From contig NC_020169.2 of the NCBI RefSeq assembly GCF_000224145.3, positions 1,773,479-1,837,478 of the forward strand: a stretch of DNA of 64,000 bases, given 5' to 3'. This document shows positions 11,778 through 24,019 of this stretch, in pieces. Each line of letters begins with the position of its first letter. The first letter of the stretch is position 1. The translations under genes and the position numbers were made by a program. The stretch comes from Ciona intestinalis. Taxonomy: Eukaryota; Chordata; Ascidiacea; Phlebobranchia; Cionidae. A model generated the notes under the pieces. That model did no database searches, had not been told where the DNA came from, and worked only from the letters and a program-made list of their open reading frames with translations.

Positions 11778-13136
11778 CACCATCATTGTGGATGCTACAT
11801 ATTTATATTTGTTACTACTACTACCGAAGCTGGCACTGTCATTAGATCAAGTGTATATTGGTTTTTGGTTTAGTTCGTGATATATTTGTTAATTATGATC
11901 AAGACATGAGTCGTTATTTTGGGTTCCTTTTTTCTGGGATAGGGTTTTAGTTTTTCATTATTTTTTTACTTTGCGTCTTTTTCTGAATCATAAATTCGTT
12001 TTGTGCATTAAAATATTTTAAGGGGGCGGTATCTTGTTATAGAAATTCATTGTTCAAAGCAGAATTTTTTCTATGGTTGCTTATAATTTGAAGAACCCAT
12101 CAGTGACTACGGGTTTGGAGCAATTGCCGTTAGGTGTCTCGCCGAAGGACACATACGCACACTGGTAGCAGCGAAGAGCCTTGAACCCATTACCCCTGGG
12201 TTACAAGCAGGCGCGCTAACCAACTGTGCCACGGCACCGAACAAATGTTCTATAAAAAAACTCCTCGGACGTTGTTATAATTGTGTTCTTAAAAAATGAC
12301 GTTTCTACGTCAAATTCCTTCATCTGAGTAAAACTTTATACAAAAAAAACATTTATACCTGAAAAGACATGTATACTACCGTTTTAATTGTTTATAACGG
12401 TAATAGGTATATAATTGCTTATTACCGTAGTTAAGTGACACATTTCACACTTGTGTTTACTTTCGGATGCAAAAAGTCGCTTGCATGCTTATGACTGATA
12501 AGTGAGTGGCGCCTTCAAAATATGCGGCTGTTTACACTTCAGTTTAGTGCTACCTCATTTTTTCTACGACGATCAAATAGTTTTCTTTAAGCTTGTGAAA
12601 TCTGATAAAAGTTCGATGGTGTTTACGTTTACCGCTGTAGAGATATGCGTTTGAATACGTCCTGCGAGTTTAGTGTGTGCGTTTTAGGCGGAATAATTGA
12701 CGTCAAATGTCACGCCCGGATCTTGCAAATTAATCTAAAATACAATCTCAAACGCTTCAGTTAGGAGTATGTTGCGTAAGGCTATACTACTGTACAAATA
12801 AGTCTAGGCATATACGTGAAAAGCTTCATAAATCAGCATCGGCGCACCGCCGTCGAGTTAATGATTGGTCGTTGTCGAAACCTTACCACACTATAGCAGT
12901 GTGTTGTATGGGTTTTTGCCTTTATCTCCATCAGTGCACACGCCCCTGTCAATAGTCAACCTTAGCCTACACAGACCTTGATACTATACTAGGCAGTTTT
13001 CTGCGCCAATGCTTAAGCAAGGGTGACTCAGAACAAGTTTAACAGAAAGTTAGAAAACTTAAGAAAAAATAAACCATAAGTATATATGCATAGTTAGCTT
13101 GTGCTTGTGCATTTAAAGGCGAAAGAAGTGCCGGAC
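11778..13136 (+). other. Intergenic region between BRF1 and the KAP gene
   Basis: Holds the BRF1 3' flank, a SINE fragment (12095-12240) and a palindromic TTGACGTCAA at 12697-12706, about 430 bp before the KAP start codon. No other gene is seen. Confidence 0.6.
12095..12240 (-). repeat. SINE 3' part with tRNA-like head
   Basis: Right half only: CCATCAGTGACTACGGGTTT through GCGCGCTAACCAACTGTGCC. The complement carries box A-like TGGCACAGTTGGTTAGCGC and box B-like GGGTTCAAGGCTC. Lies 320 bp past the BRF1 stop. Confidence 0.75.
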
Positions 13137-16100
13137 ATGTCGCAAAACCGAGACAGTGCAACAGGTAATTAATAGAGTTCTGTACTTGGCTTGGTGTGTA
13201 AAAGCATGCCTACGCTCTGGTCAATGTGTACAAGCAACTTGTGGCGGTGTTTAAATATTGCATCGCCTACGGGTAAATGTTTGTAGTTCACTTTGATGGC
13301 TGTAGGCTTACGCACAAGGTACAGAATCAAAAGACAAGCATTAACTAGATCGAAAAAGTAACAGCAATGTGTCAGATTGTATTGTTGTGTACTGTGCAGG
13401 CGCGCATGACGGCTTGGGATACTCGAAACTGGCTCGTGTCCTCGGCGATACCATTGCATGCAAGAAAGCTCCGTTCACGGTCGGTGTTTATGGAAAATGG
13501 GGAACAGGGAAAACGCAAATGTTGCGGTTAGTTCGAGGTAAGAAACTGTCAGTTTTCTATTTGTTTGTGAAGAGAACTGTTTACTTGTTCATGGAATGTG
13601 TACATATAGGTTTCAGCACCGGACAGTATCTGTTCTCGCTTACGAGAGTAATAATCGAACATGAAGCGTACTAAATGTTAGTAAATCGTTTTTTAATGCA
13701 AAAAAACAAATTTTATATAAAAGCGTACACCGGCAGCTTGTTAGATTTCATTAAATATAAATAAACAAAATAATTAAAATATAAACGAAACAGTGAATTA
13801 ATAAATAAATAAAAAGCCAATAAATGTGCAGAGTATGCATTGTAAAAAGGTATAAATGTATAACGTGTATATGCTTACTAAAACCATGTGCACAAACGGT
13901 ATCACTTTCTTAAAAGCATAGCACCGCCAGGCGCGTTATTATTGCCTGGTAGTAAGTAAAACGAAGCTCTTTCGTTTTCGGGCTGAAACGCAGGTTCTAC
14001 CACCACTGCCGGTCTAGGGTCGTTTTGAATCATCATTCTGTCAAGGCGAGTATCCTGTACCATATTTGTCTCGGGAAAATAGGAAGGGTTGATACAATGA
14101 ATTTGCTTAGGTTCGATTTTGGGCTCTTTCCGCTCGTTTACTTCCCTGTTTCGCCTGTAAGCTGGTACAGAATTGGAGACCTCCCGTAGGTAAGCGCTAT
14201 TGTCGCCACTCCGTTGGGTATATTTATTATTATTTAATGGAAACGGTTGCCGACTGTGGTTCGATATACTGGATTCGCCAACATTATTAGTAGTAGAACG
14301 ACTTCCTGAATTTTTGAGTCGTGTAAAATAGAAAGAACCTGTGGCAACAAAAAAATGAATTGAATTGAATGTAACTTACTTTATGTCGAAAACGACAGTC
14401 GTTATAACACGGGTGTTAATGCGCACCTCGTGCCAGCTCACGAGTCACCATGCATGTTACTTTGTGGGTGAAATTATATAATAATGAATGGTTTAAAGAG
14501 GCCACTGCAAAGTTATGGCAAAATGTTTGGTGTATAACACAGAAAAACCGTAAGAATAAGTTTACGCACCCTTTTTAATCACGGATCGAAGTCGTTTCAT
14601 CCCCTTTGCTCTTTCTCCACGGAAGCAGATTACGTGGTTAATATAGTCTCCAAACAGCAGCATCACAAGATGAAATGTTCCGACTGATTCGCTCGACTTT
14701 AAAGTTATCTATGGAATTTCCAATAAAAACAGTACGACTTTAACAGCAACAATAGCGTTATTGTATTTTCCTTAATACGTCCTTAATTAGGAGTAATATA
14801 GTAGGTTAGAAATATACATGCTTGTATTCACTTTTCTTTGTTGTTTTTTTGCAAACAAAACAAAGAATTTCTACCGAATTATAATAGCCTCACGACTTTA
14901 AAAGAGCCTTGTTATTTGTTCAAAACACGGTCAGGAAATAACGGATTTAGGAGCAAAATATCTCATGTTACCCTACAGTAATGATCACTATTCCGTAACA
15001 AATACAATTACTTGTTTAATTTATTACCAATCGTATCTAATCCTTTAAATTTAAATACCTCTGTCAGCATTTTGCTTGCGTACATTGCCCACTTCATAAC
15101 GAATTGCCTCGTTCGGTCAGTTATAACTTCGTACCCCTTGCTTTCAAGCTTACTTTCTGGTATGAGACCAGCATGTCGATCTATTATTTCAAGCAAGAGG
15201 CAAACGTACATTTCCACACTCGCGTGACACTGAAGAAAAAAATTACAAAATTGTTACTTAAATCCCACCCAAAAATATAGTTCTGTGGGGTTGGTGGAAT
15301 AACGATAGGTGTAGGACCCAAATCCCTTATTTCCTGATCGTATTTTGAACAATTAACAACGCCCTTTTAAAGTCGTGAGGCAAAGATTATAATACTCTGT
15401 ACAAATTCTTTGTTGTGTTAGCAAATAAAACGAGAAAAGTGAATAAAAGCATGTAGAATATTTTTTTAACCTACTTTATTAGTCCTAGTTAAGTCGTATA
15501 GTGGTGCGGGTATTTAAATATTATATTTTTACAATTAAATAGGAGAAGAAAAAAGAATGAAAACACGCCTTACCTTACTCCACATTATTATACTTTGCAT
15601 TTGAAGTTCACAATTTGTAAATAGCAACCTTTGACTTCTTAAAATAAAATCACAACACACACCTGCAAAAGCTGACAGAAGTTTGAAATATAACTCATCG
15701 CCTCTTCCTTCTCGTTGCATGGCGCTGATTGGTCGCCTGTCGTGTACACGTCATCACCACCAGCGAACGTACTTTGGGCAACAATATCAGAAACACCAAG
15801 ATTACATAGATCATCTAAAAGCTAAAAAAATCGTTAGCCATTTTAAAACATTACAACAAGTAGAATTTTAATATAAATATTCATGCAGGTTTACAAGGGG
15901 CCGATGAAGTTGCCTAAATCCCAGGTTATTCCCCGGCGTGCCATGCTACAGGACCTAACCCACTTATACAATAGAATATATAGGGGCATGGGTAGCTTAT
16001 AGTAAACTTAACTACATCATCGTTGTAGGGCCGTAGGCTTACGTCATTTAAGACATACCACGGAATAAAAAAACTGCATCATGCATATATTTTTTCATTA

Positions 16101-19100
16101 GATTTTTGGCTGGGGCAAGATGAGACGTGTTTTAATCTTTTTTTGCTCACTTTGGTAGTCAACAAAACACAGAATCATATAAACGTAGCCTAACGACTCT
16201 AAATCAGCCTTGTTATAATAAAACACGATTAGGAAATATAGGAATAAAGAGCTATCAGTATCCCATCTTACCCCACAGCACTATACGCTTCTACAGGTAT
16301 TTTACCTGTGTTAGAACTAACGGGTCGACCAGCGTTTTTCTCGCTTCTTTCGCTACGTGACAGAGCGTTGTCACTCTCCTGACATACTCGCCCCACACTT
16401 TCGCCGCTTCGATCCTTGTACTGATAACGTTAGCATTGGTGGTAGAGTCATAACACCTCTTTGCGCCGACCCAAGACGGTAAAGTTTTTGCAAATTTCCG
16501 AATGGTGACTAAACGTACAAAGAATATAAAGGTTTTATTTGAACTATAGTTTTAGGGTAGCACCATAAAGTTTTAATAGATATATAGTAGGGTGGTGGAA
16601 GATGGGACAACTTTTCACTCTATTTTCTCGACCCACTTGGTAGTAAACAAAAAACATTTAAAAAAATATAAAACAGTATCTTTACGACCCCCATATAGAA
16701 CGTTGTTAATTTTTAAAACACGATCAGAATATCCGGATATTATGTGCTAAAGGTGTGCCAGCTTTCCCCACCCTATACTATATTCTTAAAAATGGGTTTC
16801 CAAAGATGTTATACTCATTAAAGCATATTTTTAAATGCTGTAAATACCGTGAAATTACCGTTAAATTCTGTTGTAAGTGTCGCCAGGCAATCTGGCAGCA
16901 AAGCCGTCGTAGCTTCTTGAAACATTATGTCATCACACAGAGCAATTATCCCACATATATCGGTTGTTTTCAACATGCTCTTGCACTGGTTTGGGATACT
17001 GGCTCCAAAATTGGACAAATGACTCTGTGTTGTGAAAAAAAGTGTGATTTAAATTGTCAAACTTGACTCGGTTTTCGGACTACTAAAATGGCACACTTTA
17101 CCAGTACAGAAAATTCATAAAAATTATATATTAGGGTGTGGGAAGTTGAAACACCTTTAGTACATAATATCCAAATGCTCGGATCGTTTATTAAACAATT
17201 AACAGCGGTTTGTAGAAGTCGCGAAGATACGATTTTATAATTCTTTGAATCTTCTTTGTTTACCGAATAGGACAAAAAAATGAAAATGTGCCTCATCTTC
17301 CCCCACCCTATGTGGTATATTTATATTAATATGCACCGTTGTTTTCTCGAAATCAAGACTGATAATGTACCCAAGCAAGCGGCGGTTGTAGCAACGGTAA
17401 AAGTCGAGAAAGGCAGCCAACGTTGGTTTCGTCCAACCATCTTTTATTTCTACGTCGTCTTCAGTTGGATATGGGGGCAACACCAACGAAAACGGGTTCA
17501 CATTTCCTAAAATATATTGCTTTTAAAAAGCTATACATTTTGCTGCAGTGGGTTATGGGCCTAGAGTTCTAGCTAGACTGTATACTTTTGGCTTTTATAT
17601 TTGCCATTACATCAGCAGTTTGATATGGCACCGTTTCATGCGATGCTACATAGTTGTACTCAGGAGTCTGTGTTGTACCTCCACTCGTGATCTCGTTTCG
17701 CCGTTGATAACTTCAAAAAAGCAAATGTGAATAGCAGAAAAAGTTTTAAAAAGGCGACACACTTACGAACTGTTGTTTCTAAGTAAGTTAAGTCCTTCTC
17801 CAAATGCGTGGAATTTTCGGGCATAACGAGATAAGAGTTTGACGCTCAGACCTGCGTAATGATAGCGAGATTGACCACGTACACCAAGTCTACGAGTTGT
17901 TAAATTTGGAAAGCAAGCTCGAACAATCTTCCCGAAAACCGCTTGATTAAACGGCTTAGTGTTGCTGTCCCGGCAAAATTTCTGGTACTCCTACAAAACG
18001 CAAAATGCATTTTACAATGTACAGTAGTCTAGTGTTTATTTTCGACGCAATATTTGTGGGTAAATATTTAAATAGAGCCTACATCAAACATAATGCTCCT
18101 TGGTACACTTGTGAGAGAATTTTCTTCGAAATTCTTAGTAAGCCACTCAGTGGTTATCGTTGCCTCATTGCTGCATGGTACAGGATATCTCATGTGTATG
18201 GGCATTTCCCGGGACGACGAAGACATGTACGTTGTTGCTGGTTCGGATACCAGCATTCCTATAACATTTAGAAAAAAAAAAGGTTTTAATTCACTGGAAG
18301 CAGTAAGATTAGGTTGATACTTACCTACAGTGTTACCATGTTCGTCTACAACAGTAATTTCATTTGTTCTATTAACAGCAAGTCGCTTTGTTTTGCTGGG
18401 TGACATGGAAACTGCTACAAGGCCTACGGTTTGCTGCTGCATTTTTAACCTGCTGTTACACTACTAAAACGCAGTTCTATATCTAAATTCTATAGCTTTT
18501 TAAACATAAAAGCTCTGTCTATTCCTAAACTAAACAATTTCTGGGGGGTCTAGTTTTTACTACGGACCAAATAGAACACTGATGTTTTGTTTTCCTTTGG
18601 TAAGAGAAGAAAATCCAGGCGGTTACAAATATGTCGTTATTACGGCACACATCTTATTTATCTTTATTTTATTACATCATAAAGGGCAACACAATTGCCC
18701 TTATTTTGTAAATCATAAAGTGTACGTTTACGTGGGTATAAAACACAAAAATACAACAGTTTAAAATTACCCTAAAAAATAATCAATTTATTTTTATTAC
18801 AGAGAGATTGGAACTTTTGACGAATGCTTCCCGAAACAATCGATCTTTATCAGTAAATATTTTTACTTTGGTGTACCGACTATTTTTCTTTGACCCGATC
18901 ATCGAGCCCCCTCCAAAAGATACGAAAATCATCTTTGTTGATGTAGGTATATTAAAATTAAATGATATATTATCTCCCCTATATTGTGTTGAATCTTGCT
19001 GTAAATCTGCAATAACACAGGCATTGACTACCCAACCAGGCTCGCGTCTCGCAGGCAATTTTTGTATTTTTTTAAAAAAAAGGGGGTTTTTAAAATTTTT

Positions 19101-22100
19101 TTTCCCCGTTTTTTTTTTTAAAAAAAATGCATGAAAATTTAGGTTTTCGAAAGACATCTGTTACATTTTGTCCACTTTTTCAGTTTAGCATACTCGACTA
19201 TGCTGGAAGCGACAAACTATGGGCCGGAGTCATTACACACATTTCTACAACGATTGACGAAATCTTTGGAAAATGGGCAGTAAAAATATTTCGAACTTGG
19301 CACTACAAGCCCGAAATTGACCTCAAGCCTTATTTGGAGCCACCTAAAAGTTACCAAAAATCGACCAGTTCCGGATGGAAACTCGCAAGAATGTCCTCAT
19401 TTATTGTTCCAATCCTTGTAATGCTGCTGGTGATAACAGCCGTTGTGTGTTTCACGATGTTCGGTTTGCCAAACTTTGGAGATATCGGTGCAGGCAGTGA
19501 CAAAGATATTGTAACCACAGTTGTTGCATCTGTGCTCGGTCTCGGATTCGCTGTGAAAGTTGTGGATGTTTTCAAAATGGTAAATGTTTTAAAATTGTTA
19601 TATACAGTAGGGTGGGAGAAGATGGGACACATTTTCCTTCTATTTTCACGTTCCATTTGGTAGTAAACAAAGAACATTCGAAGAATTATAAAACCATACC
19701 CTCACGACTTCCATAAACCGTTGTTTATTGTTTAAAACTTGATTAGGATATTTGAATATTAGGTTTTTTTTCCCCCCCATCTTCCCCCACAGTACTATAT
19801 CTGCAGTTTTGGTGGGTTAGATGGGCCACCAAAACCATTTATTATCCAACATCCTGGTCGTGTTTTGAACAATTAACAACGGTTTATAAGAGTCGTGAGA
19901 ATACGATTTCACAATTTTTGAATGTTCTTTAACTATACCAAATGGGACGGGAACATAAAATGTAAAGGTACAGTCTCTTCTTTCATCCTTCTATACTAGT
20001 ATACAATATGTAATTTTCCTAAACAGCTGCTACAAATGCTTATAGTCATAATTATTTTTCAGGTTTCTAACTTGGCTTTAACGCAAGCTTCGAAGATAAC
20101 TTCAATGTCAAAGAAAGCTGACTTTACGACTTCTTTGGGTTTCATGGCTAAAGTAAAGAAAGAGATATACTACATGACTTCGGTAGTGCAATATATGTCA
20201 GTACTTTTACAGTACGACATAAAAATTTGTCTTATCATAGATGACGTGGATTTGCTCGGAAAAGAAAAAATCATGAGTCTGTTTAAGGTAATTTCAAATA
20301 GGGGTCCGTTTCAAAACATCAATTACACATACGCCTGGTTTTAATTTTTACTTTGACAGGTCGTGTCTTTGTTGCAAAACTCCAGATGCTCCAGATACGT
20401 TCAAATACTATGTATGGATCCAATGATAGCTGCTAACCTGATTAAAAAAGCTCTCTGTCGTGAGTTATCATCGAACGTGAACGGACATGCTTTCCTGCGA
20501 AGAAATATCCAAGTAAGTCTTATTGCATGTATAGTGGGGTGGGGAAAGATGGGACACCTTTTCATTCCATTTTCTCGTCCCATTTGGTAGAAAACAAAGT
20601 ACATTCAAAGATTTGTAAACCGTATTCTCACGACTCAAGTAGACCGCTGTTTGTTGTTTAAATCACGATTAAGATATTTAGATATTATGTACTAAAGGTG
20701 TTTCGTCTTTCCCCCTAAATACAAAATAGTTTCACTGAAATACGAAAGACAATTTGAGTGTGATAAAATAACGTGAAAGCCTATATACTATATGGCTAAC
20801 AAATGCCCTTTTTGATAGAATACACCTTGAAACGATTTGATCAAACTAAATTTAGACACAACCTCTAACAATATATTTTTTTATACAGCTCCCGTTTCAC
20901 ATACCATCATTCGACGACAGAATTCGAAGCCGATTATTTCTACTTAAGCAAGAAAGCGGTAGGTTATAGGAAACATATTTAGGTTTTACATTTTGCCTGG
21001 AAAACATATTAACCACTAAAAATATATTCCCGTACCGCGTTTTAGAAACTGTTAGGCAACAAACGATTTCAACAAAAAAAGAAAAGTCGAGTGGGCATTA
21101 TAGCACTGAAATGACCTCCTTGCTTTCGGTTGTAGCATCTGCCGAAGAACCTTTGCCAAAACGACCACTTAACAGAAAAGTAAGCTTATATGAAATAAGC
21201 GACATATATAGCCATTATGGCCGCCTTTTCTAACAATTATTTCGGTCAAGTTATGAGCCTTAAGTGGGGTAAATGTTTGCACGTTATCAGCTCTGTATTT
21301 TTAGCTCGAACGCTACAACGAAACAAGACGAGAGGTTCTTCACTGTTTCCAAAACAGCATTTATCTAAAGCGGTTTAACCAAGGCAACGAAAGATCAGTT
21401 GACCGTGTATTAATTTCAACACAATTCGCAGTAAGAATGCCTTATACACATTCACTAAATACAGTGTTATAATAATTGTATCGTTTCACTAGCTGCGTCT
21501 GTACCAAAGCAAGCAATGTAAGCCAATAGGTCCAAGAGTCGATACAGAAGCAATAGCTGCATGGATTACATTAGCAGATCAATGGCCGTACAGGTTAGAA
21601 ATTTTGACAAGTATAGATTGTTCTTGTCTGGAATATAGGAACGTATAGACTACATGTCTGCCGACAATGGTATATCAGCTGTTGTTCTGCTGATGTAATT
21701 ATAATTGTAAACATTTTATATAAGAAGTAATGCTAATTAGTCAGTTACATATATAGTACTGTGGGGTAAGATGAAACACCATTAGTACATAATATCCAAA
21801 TATCCTGATCGTGTTTTAAACAAATAACAACGGCCTATGGAACTCGTGACGATACGATTTTATAATTCTTTAAATGTTCTTTTCTTACTTGCAAATTAGA
21901 CGGAAAAATAGAATTAAAATGTGTCCCATATTTCCCACCAAACTATATGTAGTAACACGTAAGCAAACACGAGGTAAATGAAACCGACCCTTGTAAAAAC
22001 GGATACCGTTGCTTTACCACGCAAGGATAAACAAGAAAGTACATTCATTCATACATTTATCTTTGTACTAGACTAAGCTGGATCTGGCAAGCGATCGATG

Positions 22101-23748
22101 ACAACGCCCAAAATCACACCCTAGACCCACAAGCTACAATTAAGTTTGCAGGCTGCTCTCCACTCTCTGATATTTACAATCTGGTTGCTGCAAAGTTGAC
22201 GCACCCCGAGGTATATGTAGCTCATGTAGGAAATGTTTGGTTTAAGTTAAGGTTTTCCATAGAAAATTTCAATTTTTAGGATAAATGTTTATCATATAGT
22301 ACTGTGGGACCAAATAAATAGCTTTACATCCCATAATATTTCCTAAACCTGTTTTTAACAAATACCAATGCTTTTTAGAGTCGTGAGGACACTACTGTAT
22401 AATCATATACATGTATATGTGGTGGGGAAAGACGGTACACTCCTAAATTATTCTTTGAAAGTTCTTTGATTACTACTAAATGGAACGTAAAAATAGAATG
22501 AAAGGTGTCCCATCTTTCCCCACCCTATTATATTAGTTGCTTACTAGTACTACAAAATGTGACGATAGATGTATGTATCATCTCACTGTAACTTATAAGA
22601 ACTGAATATCAGCATATAAAGTTGAAGCACAAAGTCTTTTTATTCCATCTTAGAACTGGCGATCTTTGCTGGAATTGGACGGTGATCCAGAAACGTTTGT
22701 TCAAATGTTAAAGACGTTTCGATTCACAATAGATCAGATGAACAGTTTTCTACCGATCACAACAGATTTAAATCGTTCCATTCGTGGAATTATCTGCGTA
22801 AGTGTAAATTTTATTCTTCTCCAAAGATCCTATATACACAAAACAAGATTTCAGTGTACCGGGCTAGGTCTCTATCGGGGTAAAAAAATTCACTGGCGTA
22901 TTTATCGCCGTCTGCCCTGGCCTATAAAATAAAGTCTTTCTAAAACAAACTTTTAACATCCACTTACAGTGTTTTATATTATAAAGTTAGTTATATCTCG
23001 AATACGTTGAAGTTTAAAAACCATAAGGATACTCTCTATATTATTTTCTCATTGCTAAATTGTCTATATTTATGTTGGTGTCTTTGTATAGAACGCAGCG
23101 TCAGAATGCTTGGTTAAACAAACAAGTTCATTATTTGATGGTTGTCGGTCAAGATGGAAGTTTATGGAACCCGTTGAAAGGTGGACAGTAGAAGATGTTT
23201 GTGAGGAGGTATATAACACGTTCCGATGTAGTAGGGTGGGGTAAGATAGAACAGGTTTTCCTTTTCTGTTTTCGTACCATCAGGTAGTATATATGCAAAA
23301 ACAATTACGGAATTATATAACTGTTGCAAACCTAATAAGAGCGATTTAGGTGCTTTAACGATACCCCATCTTACCCCACAGTATTATGTGTAACGTCAAA
23401 TATACTCTTGAATGCTAATGACATTGAGATATATATAGGCGCTGTGGCTATTTTGTATGCCAGGGCTATCTGGCTGTATAAAAAATACTCTGTTTTTTTT
23501 TCTATTAGCTGGAAAAAATTGGAATTAACACAAGAAACATAGAAAAGTATAAAGAGCTTATTCACGAAAAAGAAATCAACGGGCAAGTTTTGTGCGAGTG
23601 CACTCGTGAGGAAATGAGAACTGAATTTTCGATGACGCTGGGAGATTGGGCGGTCATGAAAAAGTATTTAGGTGCACTGAAGACGTACCATGGCTTAAAT
23701 AGAAGGTCAATTATGGTAGATGACCTTGAAAATGAAACCTTGACGTGA
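13137..23748 (+). CDS. KAP-family P-loop NTPase with SAM-like C-terminus (KIDINS220/NKPD1-like)
   Basis: Membrane-associated NTPase resembling the KAP domain of KIDINS220/ARMS. Exons: 13137-13164, 13400-13537, 18803-18942, 19184-19579, 20063-20287, 20360-20512, 20889-20958, 21046-21179, 21305-21430, 21493-21593, 22072-22210, 22654-22797, 23092-23208, 23509-23748. They total 2,151 nt, 716 residues, all phases agreeing. Walker A is GKWGTGKT at residues 41-48. [10 protein letters not shown] is the KAP signature. Two membrane segments lie near residues 174-195 and 209-227, and Walker B is [10 protein letters not shown] near 290-300. From about residue 628, [15 protein letters not shown] to [12 protein letters not shown] resembles the SAM-like domain that follows KAP in KIDINS220. 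The ATG has an in-frame stop 13 codons upstream, so the KIDINS220 ankyrin repeats appear to be absent. Intron 2 (5.3 kb) contains the whole RFX gene. The least certain join is exon 2 to exon 3 across that intron. Confidence 0.85.
13902..18442 (-). CDS. RFX-family transcription factor, RFX4/6-like, nested in the KAP gene
   Basis: Winged-helix X-box-binding factor. Minus-strand exons: 18442-18325, 18258-18083, 17990-17767, 17710-17586, 17506-17337, 17024-16859, 16508-16306, 15821-15663, 15229-15059, 14708-14570, 14338-13902, in consistent phase for 2,088 nt and 695 residues. The RFX DNA-binding domain spans about residues 76-149 ([29 protein letters not shown], then [10 protein letters not shown]). 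The extended B, C and dimerisation regions follow: [67 protein letters not shown]. The final 145 residues are Asn/Arg/Pro-rich and lineage-specific. FPxLTTRRLG favours the RFX4/RFX6 branch; which one is undecided. The donor at 17337 (GTGCAT) is weak. The gene is wholly antisense within KAP intron 2 and its introns carry five MITE copies. Confidence 0.9.
14360..14480 (-). repeat. SINE left half (RFX intron)
   Basis: AATGTAACTTACTTTATGTC, GACAGTCGTTATAACACGGG, GTGCCAGCTCACGAGTCACC; about 20 bp from the last RFX exon. Confidence 0.7.
14797..14984. repeat. MITE copy 3, degenerate (RFX intron)
   Basis: Left end ATATAGTAGGTTAGAA and right end CTCATGTTACCCTACAGTA with a recognisable core (TTCAAAACACGGTCAGGAA). 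Diverged. Confidence 0.65.
15278..15450. repeat. MITE copy 4, degenerate (RFX intron)
   Basis: Core recognisable by CTGATCGTATTTTGAACAATT followed by AAAGTCGTGAGG; the termini are eroded. Confidence 0.6.
16107..16285. repeat. MITE copy 5 (RFX intron)
   Basis: Left end GGCTGGGGCAAGATGAGACG, right end CCATCTTACCCCACAGCACTATA, family core between. About 20 bp from an RFX exon. Confidence 0.7.
16583..16782. repeat. MITE copy 6 (RFX intron)
   Basis: Near-complete: TATAGTAGGGTGGTGGAAGA at the left and CCCCACCCTATACTATA at the right. Confidence 0.85.
17126..17319. repeat. MITE copy 7 (RFX intron)
   Basis: Left end TATATTAGGGTGTGGGAAG, right end CTCATCTTCCCCCACCCTA; opposite core orientation to copy 6. 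Its right end is 18 bp from an RFX exon border. Confidence 0.8.
19601..19799. repeat. MITE copy 8 (KAP gene intron)
   Basis: TATACAGTAGGGTGGGAGAA to CTTCCCCCACAGTACTATA. Begins 22 bp after a 5' splice site and abuts copy 9. Confidence 0.85.
19800..20002. repeat. MITE copy 9, abutting copy 8
   Basis: Family core present in the reverse arrangement (TGGTCGTGTTTTGAACAATT, then CCAAATGGGACGGGAACAT); the termini are weak but it ends near CTTCTATACTAGTATA. Confidence 0.7.
20530..20717. repeat. MITE copy 10 (KAP gene intron)
   Basis: TATAGTGGGGTGGGGAAAGA at the left, 17 bp after a 5' splice site; right end GTTTCGTCTTTCCCCCTAAA. Confidence 0.8.
21752..21947. repeat. MITE copy 11 (KAP gene intron)
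   Basis: TATAGTACTGTGGGGTAAGA to CCCATATTTCCCACCAAAC, with the full core. Confidence 0.8.
22293..22534. repeat. MITE copy 12, composite (KAP gene intron)
   Basis: A left end (ATATAGTACTGTGGGACC) and core are interrupted near 22409-22445 by a second left-end sequence (TATATGTGGTGGGGAAAGA). The composite ends with TTTCCCCACCCTATTATA, suggesting nesting or recombination of two copies. Confidence 0.7.
23227..23388. repeat. MITE copy 13, shortened (KAP gene intron)
   Basis: TGTAGTAGGGTGGGGTAAGA to CCCATCTTACCCCACAGTA, about 160 bp. Starts 18 bp after a 5' splice site. Confidence 0.75.
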
Positions 23749-24019
23749 CAGATTTATTCTTATTGTATGTCTCGTTGTGTAACATTAAGTTTTATTTATT
23801 TAACCCTAATTTTATAGCATTGTTGTACTCAAGGATTTTTACATTTTATTATTACTTAGTTGCGTACTACTGAAGGAATTATCAGATCCTTTCTAACCTG
23901 TTTGTAAAATAAAATTTTGAAAAAAAGGGTCAGAAAGGCGTTGTGTAGAGAGGTGAAAATGTTTTGCTGCTTTTTAATTACACTAATGACCGTATATTTA
24001 TACAATTTCGTAGGGATTT

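Noticed and set aside
16859..17024. Apparent frameshift in the RFX dimerisation exon, because another frame reads [16 protein letters not shown], resembling the family FLLHFW motif.
   Set aside because: The phase set by the preceding exon gives the other frame, which aligns residue for residue with the family through [10 protein letters not shown]. No frameshift is needed.
18783..19157. Open frames on both strands reading through the homopolymer blocks next to a KAP exon.
   Set aside because: Only 18803-18942 fits KAP phase and family sequence; the rest is low-complexity read-through.
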